This document shows positions 19,301 through 28,354 of a stretch of DNA of 64,000 bases, piece after piece. The translations under genes and the position numbers were made by a program. Source of the stretch: Zygotorulaspora mrakii (lineage: Eukaryota > Ascomycota > Saccharomycetes > Saccharomycetales > Saccharomycetaceae). The notes below the pieces were generated by a model. That model was not told the DNA's origin. It did not search any database and saw nothing but the letters and a program-made list of their open reading frames with translations. Positions within the stretch are counted from its first letter, which is position 1; each line of letters begins with the position of its first letter. The DNA is taken from NCBI RefSeq assembly GCF_013402915.1, contig NC_050722.1, positions 434,001 through 498,000 on the forward strand. Reading direction: 5' to 3'.

Positions 19301-19666
19301 AATGTCTTGACGATTTCGATCTATTTCATGATCGTATTGCTGCTCTGTTTGTGGTTCTGTTGTCAACTCTTTCTTTTCCAGTCCTCGTATTGCCTGCTTT
19401 AGCGTTTGTTCAGTTTCTACAGAGTCTTGTTCTTGCTGCTGTTTTAAATTTTCTTGTTTTACATTTTCTTGTCTGACATCCTCTTGTTTGACATCCTCTT
19501 GTTTGACATCCTCTTGTTTGACATCCTCTTGTATGATATCTTCCCGTTTGACATCTTGTTGAAACTTTAACTTCTCTAGCTCTTCTCTTCTAGATGTGAC
19601 ATTAGACAAGTAGCTGCTAAGCGTTCTTTTCTTGACAGGCAAATCTGAACCGCTGACAGTTGACAT
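16337..19666 (-). CDS. HOS4: HOS4, ankyrin-repeat subunit of the Set3 histone deacetylase complex
   Basis: A 1109-residue protein starting at ATG 19666 (MSTVSGSDLPVKKRTLSSYL). It has a charged, disordered N-terminus with a pentapeptide KQEDV repeat array (about residues 38-75) and a basic RRRRLIRADRLSSLSPRN patch. Ankyrin repeats occur in two blocks (near residues 343-450, and another group after residue 530 including GTTALMNSVGRGHVGTVKLL). A long Lys/Glu coiled coil and a conserved C-terminal domain follow. Hos4 is part of the Set3/Hos2 complex, which represses meiotic genes and dampens transcription over 5' regions. Synteny with S. cerevisiae YIL112W, between COX5B and SDP1, is exact. Confidence 0.93.
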   Translation of the reverse strand: MSTVSGSDLPVKKRTLSSYLSNVTSRREELEKLKFQQDVKREDIIQEDVKQEDVKQEDVKQEDVRQENVKQENLKQQQEQDSVETEQTLKQAIRGLEKKELTTEPQTEQQYDHEIDRNRQDIPYNHKEVDTRKSDEKSSAQSSLQEQVLEFKQTALISGSDQFNVQESVPQTERSGSEDRSPEAPVKPLYRNDLHRALRDPENKAYEQELSSEGNNENHIRHNDDEKLETNSDEIDSDAPTEPASPPKPRRRRLIRADRLSSLSPRNNVFDNDSDSELSDIDELKSLQLSSSILHEDSSPTRQARHNYRESQQSSSPRKGSPKKPRAHFAVSKVPKQKRGLYRDAGGRTRLQIACDKGNYDLAKKLIEEENYDVNDQDNAGNTALHEAALNGHLELVKLLKKHGADVNIQSFEMFKDTPLIDASANGHLDVVVYLLDHGADPTISNAKDLTAYESIEEESDLDEQEREIVHGIRNCLRSAARKRNNAELPVGKISENAAPIGERASPTINRQIEEPLGDYEFFWTDITSKAGREKLFKASKDGKLAYVGAYLENGGRVDVKSFFEAVKFGHEDIASLFLAFGAEVNAVLKDGTTALMNSVGRGHVGTVKLLIAAGADPTKKNKKGHTALYYAQNSAMGVLEPEEIEILRETIKKYAYDNEKDGKIRKDAADGISSKKKTIPVRNKEDESDNEIQEATNSSLPQNHEGEMNSDAGGIFNDKDNAVAKPNDKGNDSNDSNYNSPSCDAEHIVNTGRKRKTLSPIPLPTKRQALSPGSMPLTENSDAISTAKILNSDIKVDQASGNVVVRANEETPEEKEQKLKAEEEYIQKRLQNKKKKEQELLRKLAEDEEKREQEKQKQKVEEVRKLERQQKERQMELGKRKQEAELARRKEVRAMYPLGLKLIDFRDNKDYLDYLPLYYIEKRSIRDGSDAEGDVRYVLDLQVCVILKDKTIFSSQSAIKERIEVSPAHNQQLWNVLRFILLCGGYRNSRNDYKYFVDLYGNSLEARIQFETNEYRKFLQLPLHWIRWDDINIDDPLMRERIQREMIELSLIDPSTTGPSPIFSHSSTPASSSEALPQAPETRKLPIKFQHRESTSWLSDPSSARPMW
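19475..19534 (-). repeat. 15-bp tandem repeat encoding KQEDV in HOS4
   Basis: Four almost identical 15-bp units (gacatcctcttgttt on the + strand) start at 19475, 19490, 19505 and 19520. Decayed units lie on both sides (about 19445-19560). They encode a run of Gln-Glu-Asp-Val-Lys pentapeptides. Confidence 0.9.
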
Positions 19667-20393
19667 ACTCAGTTTTCTTATAGCAAGCGGCCGTCTATGC
19701 CCTTTCTTTCTTTAACTTGTGTTTTGTTAAAGCGTTTGTGTTCGTTTTTCGCCTGGCGCCTACATAAAAAGACATGTTGATACTAAGCTTCATAGATTTA
19801 GAATTTAAGACGCAACTAAAAGGACAGAAACAAAGGGTGCACTCATGATATAACTTTCATTGTCTAGTCTGCAATATTTAGTCTTCATTTCTACCCCTAT
19901 GCATCAGTTATATATCGTATTATGCATTTCCAATCCATCAGGGTTGATTCCCTCTCCCAGAATCCCTGACTCAAGTTTGTATGGGGAACAAAAAGACCTT
20001 TTCTTCAAGTTAAGGGCACTTCCTATAGCTCTAAAATTTGTAGGGAGGTGCTGATGACCATTTGAGCCAAATATCGGCTAATAGCTTTACTGTGGAGATT
20101 CCAGCAGTAGCCGATATTCAGAGGGAGAAGCTCGACGCAAATTGCTTCAAACCGCTGAGCTTCAACATGCCACATTAGACACGCAGATTTCTCAAAGAGA
20201 TGGATGCACATGTCTGTAAACGTAAGGAGAAAGATATTAGAAGAAATGAAAGGCTTATAGAAAGCATTATATAAAATTACAGAATAAAAGTACAAAGTTG
20301 AACATATACCTATGCCTGGCCAGCAGAAAGAAAAAATTTTGAAAAATGTAACGCCCATATTTTTGTCGAAACAACTCCCCACAACGATGTATA
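19667..20393. other. Intergenic, HOS4 promoter / MSG5 3' side
   Basis: 727 bp. A minus-strand open frame at 20023-20382 begins with GTG, not ATG, and has no family resemblance. I do not call a gene. Confidence 0.5.
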
Positions 20394-21833
20394 CTATCTC
20401 CAGATACTTGAGCTGCTAGAGACTGATACTTCACTTGAAGTTGGTATGTAGCCTTTTAATTCTGAAGGCATTTCGAGCGATTCCGGGGTTACTTGACTTT
20501 CAACGATTGTGCTACTTGAAGTTGATGCTGACGATGATGCAGATGAAGTTTTGAAAAAATCATCTGATGTTTTAGGAGTATTTTCTGGCGATAAGGTAAT
20601 ATCATTTTGAGACGAGAAATCTGATATTGGTATACCAAAGCTCTCTAGACTAGGACTGTTTTCTTGGTCTATCGCAATATGTGCCTCCACCGACTGACAT
20701 TTATTCAGTTTATTTTCCTCATTTTTTGTTGAAATTGCATCTTTTTTCTGCGAGAGTTGTTCGCTCCACTCCATCAACTGGAAGATTAATCCCATATTTG
20801 GACTCATTTCTGTGGCCACCTGTTTCAGCTGACCGTATGCATCATTTAAACTCATATCGAAGTATCTCATAATATATGCTACAATAAGTGAAGCAGAGCG
20901 TGAAACACCACATTGACAATGAACCAAAACTCTCTTATTTTCCAGAACGGCAACTCGCATAATATTCGTCAGATACTCAAGATCGAGAGATATTTTTGAA
21001 CTATGGGTCCACGGTATATGATAGTACTCTAATTTTCCATCCCTTGGTATCAGATTTGTATAATCCACAATTTCTTTTGCAACATTAATAACAACATCGA
21101 AACTTAAAATTTCTTCTAGGTTCGGCTCTGAGTAAAGAAATATTTTCCGAGGTATAACTAACAGCGGCCCATTTGGATATGCATTTTCTTTGTAGACTTT
21201 CGAAAAAGACACATCCACATCATCGTTAAAGTTACTCTTCAGATTATATGATCCCCGTTGTGATATATTGAAGGAACCTTGCTCAGGTATAACCCATGTT
21301 TTCTTGCCTCCTGATTCAGCTGCTAATGGAGTAGACGTCGCCAAAGAAGAAGACATGGTCTGCGAACGAGACCTTCCGCTAGCCAAAGACTGCAGCTCCT
21401 TCGTGTTGACAGAAAGCGATGGGGACTGTACTCGTTCACTCTTGTTGGACAGTGAACGTAAATTCGAGTTACTGCGACATTTGCGTGCTGCGTACAATGG
21501 AGATGTACAGACCGCGCTAGGTAACGAATAGATAGACGTATCATTACGTTTGAATATGGGCGATGAAGGCGAATACTTGGAGTTTGATGTCGGTGTTAAG
21601 ACCTTCGTTACCTGCTGTTGACTGTGTCCGTTACCATTGAATGTACCAATAATCATTGGTTTAGCTGTACTGTTCGGCAGATACCCGCTAGCCCTTTTCG
21701 AATCTGTTCCCGTCGCATTATTGTCCCCTATGTTCAAGAAGAGATTCTTGGTATTCTTTGCCTGTAACGATCTCGGCGACTTGGAATGCCCATTCAACAT
21801 GGTCGAAGCATTGTTCGCTCCCTCCTCGACCAT
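20394..21833 (-). CDS. MSG5: MSG5/SDP1-type dual-specificity MAP kinase phosphatase
   Basis: A 479-residue protein from the ATG at 21833; the frame is open upstream but has no earlier ATG. The N-terminal region holds KSPRSLQAKNTKNLFLNI, also seen near the start of S. cerevisiae Msg5. The phosphatase domain has the active-site loop HCQCGVSRSAS near residue 305 with its catalytic Cys and Arg. A Ser-rich tail follows. Such enzymes dephosphorylate Fus3/Slt2-type MAP kinases and so limit pheromone and cell-wall signalling. The single gene sits where S. cerevisiae has MSG5 on chromosome XIV and SDP1 on IX; its length and N-terminus resemble Msg5. Confidence 0.92.
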   Translation of the reverse strand: MVEEGANNASTMLNGHSKSPRSLQAKNTKNLFLNIGDNNATGTDSKRASGYLPNSTAKPMIIGTFNGNGHSQQQVTKVLTPTSNSKYSPSSPIFKRNDTSIYSLPSAVCTSPLYAARKCRSNSNLRSLSNKSERVQSPSLSVNTKELQSLASGRSRSQTMSSSLATSTPLAAESGGKKTWVIPEQGSFNISQRGSYNLKSNFNDDVDVSFSKVYKENAYPNGPLLVIPRKIFLYSEPNLEEILSFDVVINVAKEIVDYTNLIPRDGKLEYYHIPWTHSSKISLDLEYLTNIMRVAVLENKRVLVHCQCGVSRSASLIVAYIMRYFDMSLNDAYGQLKQVATEMSPNMGLIFQLMEWSEQLSQKKDAISTKNEENKLNKCQSVEAHIAIDQENSPSLESFGIPISDFSSQNDITLSPENTPKTSDDFFKTSSASSSASTSSSTIVESQVTPESLEMPSELKGYIPTSSEVSVSSSSSIWR

Positions 21834-22702
21834 GGCTAACCCCTCTATCAAAATCGAGAGACACACACGTTAAAAATAGCAAGCCAACGCCAATATGATC
21901 AAAACTGTATTTCGACAGGCACTAAATTTGAGCCTATTATACCTGTTCAACTATGAAGAAATATGTTCAAAACTGAAACACGACTCTGTCTTCAACTGCG
22001 TCTGCTTCAACGAGTGGTCTGAACGTATATTTGAGCGTGCAACTTCAACGTGTGACTTCACTAGTGACTTCTACTCGAGCCTTTCTTACTACTTTTGGTT
22101 CTTCTGTCCTCCACAAAGTGTTCTTCAGTGCTTATGCCCACCAGTAATATTGGATAGTTGACAAAACAGAATAACGAGTACTGCTACCTAAATTCTTGAT
22201 CTTTCATAATACATATCTGATCTGTTTCTTTTTCTAAAACATTTCCAAATTTGTTTCGAATTTTTACGTTTTGGGTTTTCTCCTGGTACATATTGAGAAC
22301 CGGCTTGATATCGAACATCGAATGGAACAAACCGGCCTCGCTGAATCTAAAAAAAGCAAGAGAGTGACGAGCCGTAGAAAACGCTGTTGGCGGACAGGAT
22401 TCAGAGTTGCCGAACAATGCTGCTGGACACATGATAGCTATAGAACTGTTGAAGTGGAATCATCGAACTTTGCTGCTGAAGTTTGAGACCCATTAAGTCT
22501 CAATTGGTCGAGCTCAGGACTTGTTTCTGGTGCCCCCGAGAATGCCACGGTTGTCTTGAAAAACGTAGCGGCCTAGAAGGTGAAAACAGAAAGAGCAAAT
22601 TTAGTTATTTAGACGTATAGAAACATTTCAATATTGAAATTTACAGGATTAAACTCCCATGTGGTAGAATGCTGTGTACAAAGGACTGATGACAGCCACC
22701 CA
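21834..22702. other. Intergenic, MSG5 promoter / VAC7 3' side
   Basis: 869 bp. Two short minus-strand open frames (22438-22572, opening at a splice-acceptor-like TTCTAG, and 22184-22432, 82 codons from ATG) are of uncertain status and are discussed in the findings. S. cerevisiae has no protein gene at this place apart from a Ty element. Confidence 0.5.
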
Positions 22703-24230
22703 TCACAACAAAACTATGGGGGAAGATGTGTGTGATGTATTTTGATCATCATCGTCTTTATCTGGATGCACTTCGACGCTTCCCTGCACTGCAATAGATT
22801 TTTCACTTCTGAAAAACGGGATTTTGTATTTCATATTACCTCTGAAAATCAAGTCATAGTCGTGTTTGATTAGAGATCTCCATTTTTTTGTCTCATCATC
22901 TTTGTCTTGTCCAGGTGATAAAAAACGACTCTCGTTGTCCTCGGGAGAATCGAGCTTTGCTCCGGGGTCTAATAGTTTGACACTTGATACACTAACATCA
23001 TAGTTTCTTTTGATGAAGCCGCCAGCGAACTTCAATGGGGTTTCCAGTTTATAAACGGTTCCAAGTTTCAAAGTCTCCATTGCGGGTGGCTTATCTTCAT
23101 CCTGCAGCTCTTTGGTCTTGCCAATATATGCACTTTTAGCAAAAATGTCCAAATTTACATCCTGAATCTGCAATACGAAAAACCCTGGATTGAACGCTGT
23201 GGCCGTGATATCGAACAGTAATTCATCCGCGCTCGATAAAATATTATCTATAATGATAATATTAAAGTCCTGTAGCTCTTTATTAGTTGCTAATAGGAAA
23301 CCCAGGATAAATCCCACCGTCAACAGCGAAACAACAACAAATGTGAAATAGATAAAATGCTTAATTTTGGCCCATGAAGATTTCCTCGTATAGAAATTGT
23401 GAGGTGAGTACCCTAGCGGATCTCTCAAGAACTGCTTTTTTGGTTGTAATGAAGTGTATTCATTAGCATTTGGATTAAATGGACCGTTGTGACTGTAAAC
23501 CCCATTTGGTTGAAGTGTGGATGGTAATGTACCAAAATATCTACCCTGTCTGTTCAGGTTCGAATTTGGATTGATGTTGCTATTGCTCACATAATCGTTA
23601 CCATAAGAGTAGTTATAATAGTGATCATCCTGATTATCATCATCTAATTCTTCATCATCGTCATCTTGATCATAGTCTGAAATTTGGGGCCTTGCTTCCA
23701 AATCACCTCGATGATTATAATAGAACATAGAACGCATATCATCTTCATCGGCCTCTTGATCAGTGCGTTCCTCTGCTACCTCCTGTATTGCGCTTGTATG
23801 CTCAAAATCTGTTAAATCGTGACTAGCACGTTTGAAATCATTGAGATGATTGTTTTCCATATAGTTTTTGAGTCTATCATCTCTTTTAATGCTGTTTGAT
23901 GTTGTCGTCATTAGATGTCCATTTGATTGCTCGATGTAATCCTCAAGATTAACATCATCCGGTACTCCAGAATACCTCCTCAATGGAGCTCCGTTGGCAT
24001 CAAATAGTTTTGACGCAGTAGTTCTTAGGTTCCTCTTACCATTATTGGCCGGATTGATCACTGCACTGCTGATACCATCAGAAGACGGTGCCTTGGTCCT
24101 TGGGACGGCTGCTTGTGATGATGTAAAATGCCTTAATGTGGAGTTGGATACTGAGGGTTTTCTCGAAGTTGAGAATGCATTGTTATTATTATTAGTATTA
24201 TTCATACTGTTATTGTATAAATTATTACTC

Positions 24231-24266
<36 letters not shown>

Positions 24267-25894
24267 GTATTAGTAGTGTTATTAATATTATTAGTATTAT
24301 TACTGTTGCTAATTGGAGCATTAGAATTGATGTTATTCGTACTATATGTGTTACCGTTCCTATTCCCATTCGTAACCCCTATATTGTTAGTACCTTTGGT
24401 CAATGAAATTAAACTCATTCTTTTATCAGGTGATCGTGGTTCCGAAACAAATGACTTGACTGACTGCATATCGATCTGTCGACTGTTGCTATTATTGTTG
24501 GAATTCACATTATTATTCTGGCGGTTAGATGAACTCATACTTTTTAAATCATCTGCTTGGGGGGCATTTGTACTAGTGTTTGCCAGTGAACTTGTTGGCA
24601 TACCCGTTAATACATTGTTCATAGGCGTAAACTGTGGAGAATTTACATTTTTTGTAGATGCATTCAGAGGAAGTGCACCCATGCTTGTGTGTCTTGTATC
24701 TTTAAGTCTCGTTAACAATTTTGCATTGTTGTTTAGAACAGGAACACTCATTTTTGAAGCAATACCATGGTTGACTTGCTGGCTCTGTGATTGATCGAGC
24801 TGCATGTCAATTCGTATTGGTGTCACAGTATTTTTCGTAGAGTTTGCTGCAGATTCATAGATAAAAGTCTCCTCAGAATCACTTATTTCATTTTCTCCAA
24901 CAGCAGAGGCTAGTCTGGCCGCGAATACATCGGCTTTCGTTTGCTTATTCGTTGCATCTAATTCGTGATCAGAATCTTCATCACCCGCGCGATGACCGGA
25001 AGAAGAGCGATGCCGTACATTCAAAGGGTCTTCGTTGCTATTCGTCGACGATCCGGCCTTATTCGAACTTGTATTGTTATTATTGTTATTGCTATTATTG
25101 AGCGCAAGCGAGTTTGTAAGGGCATTGTTGTCTTCCAATAGAATTTCTCTGGAATGCATCAGGGGAGCTTTTGATCGTTCTAGCGTCTTGGAAGATTTCG
25201 AATCGATTGCTGTAGCTGCCACCGGAAGCATCAAAGGCGTGGGTACGGCCGAACCATTCTTGGACGAATGATTGGATATGCTGTGCTGAAGAGTGTGATT
25301 TTGACTGCTGTCTGATTTTTTATGAGCATCTTCCGAAGACGCCACCAGCGCGGAATCCCCATCTTTCTTAGATCCAGTTGTCGAATGCTTCGGTACTTCC
25401 TCGGTGTCTCTAGCCTTTTTGCCCTTGTGTGACAGGGACGAATCTATCAGCAAAGAGCTCTTCTTATTCCTCAAAGACGTCTGCGTTACGTGAGGCGATA
25501 GCGGGTTGAGATCTATCAGATTAATGTTGGTGCCAGGGACAGTGCTGCCCCCCACAGCTCCGTCGCGCACCAACAAAGGCTTAGATCCACTAGCCACATG
25601 AGACTGCGACTCAGGCAAACCATTCGTGTTGCTCTGCGAACGTCTCTGTCCCTGCGAATTTGCCAATCCTCCCTCATCCAGCGTAACGCTCTCAGCATCC
25701 GCAGCCGATACAGCGGCGCCAGCCGCTGTACCAGCTGCGTTGCTGCTACCAACCCCGCCAGCCCCAGCCCCAGCCCCAGCGTTCTGCTTGACAGACGACG
25801 GCCTGTTAGCCTCCGCAGTCGACATCAGTAGGCTCGAAACTGGCGCCTCTACCGTTTCCGTCTCCACTGTAATTTTGTGATCATCTTCGCTCAT
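22703..25894 (-). CDS. VAC7: VAC7, vacuolar activator of the Fab1 PI(3)P 5-kinase
   Basis: A 1063-residue protein from ATG 25894 (MSEDDHKITVETETVEA). About 845 residues of low-complexity cytosolic sequence are rich in Ser and Asn, with an uninterrupted Asn run encoded by an ATT/AAT microsatellite. One membrane span (about residues 846-868, YFTFVVVSLLTVGFILGFLL) follows, then a lumenal domain of about 195 residues (DLIFRGNMKYKIPFF). Vac7 sits in the vacuolar membrane and is needed for stress-induced PI(3,5)P2 synthesis. The lumenal domain is the conserved part. Position beside POR1 matches S. cerevisiae YNL054W. Confidence 0.93.
24182..24312 (-). repeat. ATT/AAT trinucleotide microsatellite encoding poly-Asn in VAC7
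   Basis: Imperfect ATT repeats on the + strand, with an uninterrupted core near 24236-24267, encode Asn tracts in the disordered part of Vac7. Such tracts change length quickly by replication slippage. Confidence 0.9.
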
Positions 25895-26993
25895 GGTCCA
25901 CCTCTCTGCACACTTCCAAGAACCAGGTCACCCAAAACACGATCTCAATATCTTGAACAACCAGAATACCGATATTGATATACAACTTTCTGCTTACTGG
26001 TGCTATTGTGATTCATGTAATATTGCATCTACTTCCCACTTGGCGGAAAAATGCGCGCCAAATGATGATCATCACCGCTCTCGCTAGCGCTCTCCCTTTA
26101 ACCAAGTCACTGTAAACCCGACGACACAATAGCTTCCAAAAATCCATCGCAAGATCTGGCACCAGACGCTTCTCCTGCTTACCACACTTCTAAATTTGGT
26201 ATTTATTCTCTTTTCGGAAAGCGGACAACTGGCAAAAGCAAAAAACGCTGCCAATGCTCGTTGAGTGTTGATCGTAACCAGACCCGTCTGCAGGGTAATC
26301 ACAGAGATCGATCGTTACCCGGGTACCTAAGTCATATCCCCCCTTTCCACCACTCAACATCATACCATACGGCAGAGCCAGCGGCATTTGAGCCCCGCGT
26401 TCTCTAGAATGTTCCACGCGACCAGCAGCCCCCCGGACAGCAGGTGTCTCCCGGACACGCGCTCTCTCACCGCGGCGTATTGCGAGATCGGCTAATGCCC
26501 AAACTCGCATGTGAAAGAGAGAAAAAAGGGCGGACAAAGTGCTGCATTATGCTTTTACTGGAAGCCAACGGCGGTAATACCGTGCAGAACGACAGAACGA
26601 CAGAACGGGAAAAAATGTAGCTGTCTCGATCCGCCTCGGTCTGTTGGGCGAGCGTCTTTCCGATGTTTGGTGGGCGTGGGCGGCTTACGCTTACGGACAA
26701 ATCCCCAGTAATTGACGCACACCTAGACAATGATAATTGAGCTCTAAATTCAACAGTTGTTAACAGACAAATTGGAACACGTTTAAATTGTGGAGACGTG
26801 AAGGTGTTTTGTACGAAGTGCGTTTCCACCAGTATATATAAGGACCGTGTGACGCCTGGAAATATACATACTGCTGTGAACCAATATAGATCTTGATTAT
26901 TCCGTCTTACTTGTGTTTCTTGCTTGTTTCTGAATAGATAGAGTTCGGTTCTTCTGGCCTTAGTTTAATATATTCATACAATCTTTCATAGCA
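25895..26993. other. Divergent VAC7/POR1 promoter
   Basis: A 1.1-kb divergent promoter. A palindromic Reb1-type word GTTACCCGGGTAC lies at 26314-26326 and a TATA element TATATATAAGG at 26833-26843, about 150 bp before the POR1 start. Overlapping open frames on both strands have no family resemblance and are not called. Confidence 0.65.
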
Positions 26994-27839
26994 ATGGCTC
27001 CACCATTTTTTTCCGACATCAACAAGGGTATCAATGATCTATTGAACAGGGATTACTATCACAACAGTGTTGCGGCATTTGATGTCAGCACGGTTGCCAA
27101 GAACGGTGTCAAGTTCAATTTGAAAGCCAAGCAGACCGTGAAAGACGGCCCACTTGCCGCCGACGTTGAGACCAAGGTGTCTGACAAAGCGACTGGGTTG
27201 ACTTTGACCCAGGGATGGTCCAATAGTAACAATTTGAACACGAAGATTGAGTTGACTGACTTGACTCCTGGTTTGAAGAGCGAGCTGGTTACGTCTTTGG
27301 TGCCTGGTGTTTCCAAAGCAGCTAAGTTGAATGTCAACTTTGTGCAGCCATTTTTCACTGCTAGAGGTGCGTTTGATCTGTTGAAGGGTCCTTCATTCGT
27401 GGGAGACTTGACTTTGGCCCACGAGGGTATTGTCGGCGGTGCCGAAATCGGTTATGACATCACCGGCGGCTCTTTATCTCGTTATGCTGTTGCATTGGGT
27501 TACTCTGCTGGCGATTACTCTCTGGGTCTTTCCGTTAACAATGCTCAATTGACTACTGTATCGTTTTTCCAAAAAGTCAGTCCAATTTTGCAAGTTGGAG
27601 CTAAAGCCGTTTCCACTCCAAAGCAATTGGCCAACGTCAACATCGAGTTCGCTACCTTATATCTGCCTGACGCAACTTCTCAAGTGAAGGCCAAGGTTGC
27701 TGATTCTGGTGTTGTTGCTTTGGCTTACAAGCAACAATTGAGACCTGGTGTCACTTTGGGTGTTGGTGCTTCGTTCAACGCCTTGAGCCTATCTGAACCA
27801 GTCCACAAATTGGGTGGCTCTTTGTCTTTCTCTGCCTAG
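26994..27839 (+). CDS. POR1: POR1, mitochondrial outer-membrane porin (VDAC)
   Basis: A 281-residue protein from ATG 26994 (MAPPFFSDINKGINDLLNRD). It has the N-terminal helix and 19-strand beta-barrel pattern of VDAC, with family segments NGVKFNLKAKQTVKDGPL, GLTLTQGWSN, QPFFTARGAFDLL and VKAKVADSGVVALAYKQ. It is the main channel for ATP, ADP and metabolites across the mitochondrial outer membrane. Strong codon bias and a clean TATA promoter suggest high expression. S. cerevisiae keeps two copies (POR1 active, POR2 minor); this single gene resembles Por1. Confidence 0.96.
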   Translation: MAPPFFSDINKGINDLLNRDYYHNSVAAFDVSTVAKNGVKFNLKAKQTVKDGPLAADVETKVSDKATGLTLTQGWSNSNNLNTKIELTDLTPGLKSELVTSLVPGVSKAAKLNVNFVQPFFTARGAFDLLKGPSFVGDLTLAHEGIVGGAEIGYDITGGSLSRYAVALGYSAGDYSLGLSVNNAQLTTVSFFQKVSPILQVGAKAVSTPKQLANVNIEFATLYLPDATSQVKAKVADSGVVALAYKQQLRPGVTLGVGASFNALSLSEPVHKLGGSLSFSA

Positions 27840-28354
27840 ATTCTGGCAGGACTTGCAAGAGGAGGTGTGTGTGCTTAATAGCCCACGCACCATATAATAT
27901 GTTTAATAATTTAAATACCATTATGCTGTAATTAGGAAAAACTTACCCAGTCCTTATCTGCATAGAGATTAGGCAGTAGATTCAATCTACCTCAATTATA
28001 TATTCTGTTCCTTAGCGGGTAATAGATCTTTTTCTCCAAGTGCATGGAATACATGAGTATAATTCGTTCTTTTACAAAAAGCGCTTGGCAATGTCCCTTA
28101 ATAGTTGCATTTGATGGAGTGCGCTTCAGAGCTTAAGTTGCTTGTTGTAGGAGCTTAGCGGAGTGCTTACCAGGTAGAGAGACGTCTGTACTATAGCAAT
28201 TCAGCTGAATCGATATCACATGTCACGAAGGCTTAAAGTGCCGACTATTTACAGTACTTTCAAGATTGAAAAGTAAAAATGAAGGAAGGGCTAAACCTCA
28301 TCGATAATTCAAACTATTGTAAGACCGATCTGTGGGGCCACCAGTAGTCCAGAC
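27840..28354. other. Intergenic, POR1 3' side / NUP159 promoter
   Basis: 515 bp, AT-rich, with an upstream open frame of 22 codons (28279-28347) ending seven bases before the NUP159 start. No gene seen. Confidence 0.55.

Noticed and set aside
20023..20382. Minus-strand frame of 119 codons between HOS4 and MSG5
   Set aside because: It starts with GTG, has no recognisable domain, and no counterpart is expected by synteny.
23994..24794. A 266-codon open frame antisense to VAC7, rich in Leu
   Set aside because: It is the reverse reading of the Asn microsatellite and Ser/Asn-rich sequence, and VAC7 is clearly the real gene.
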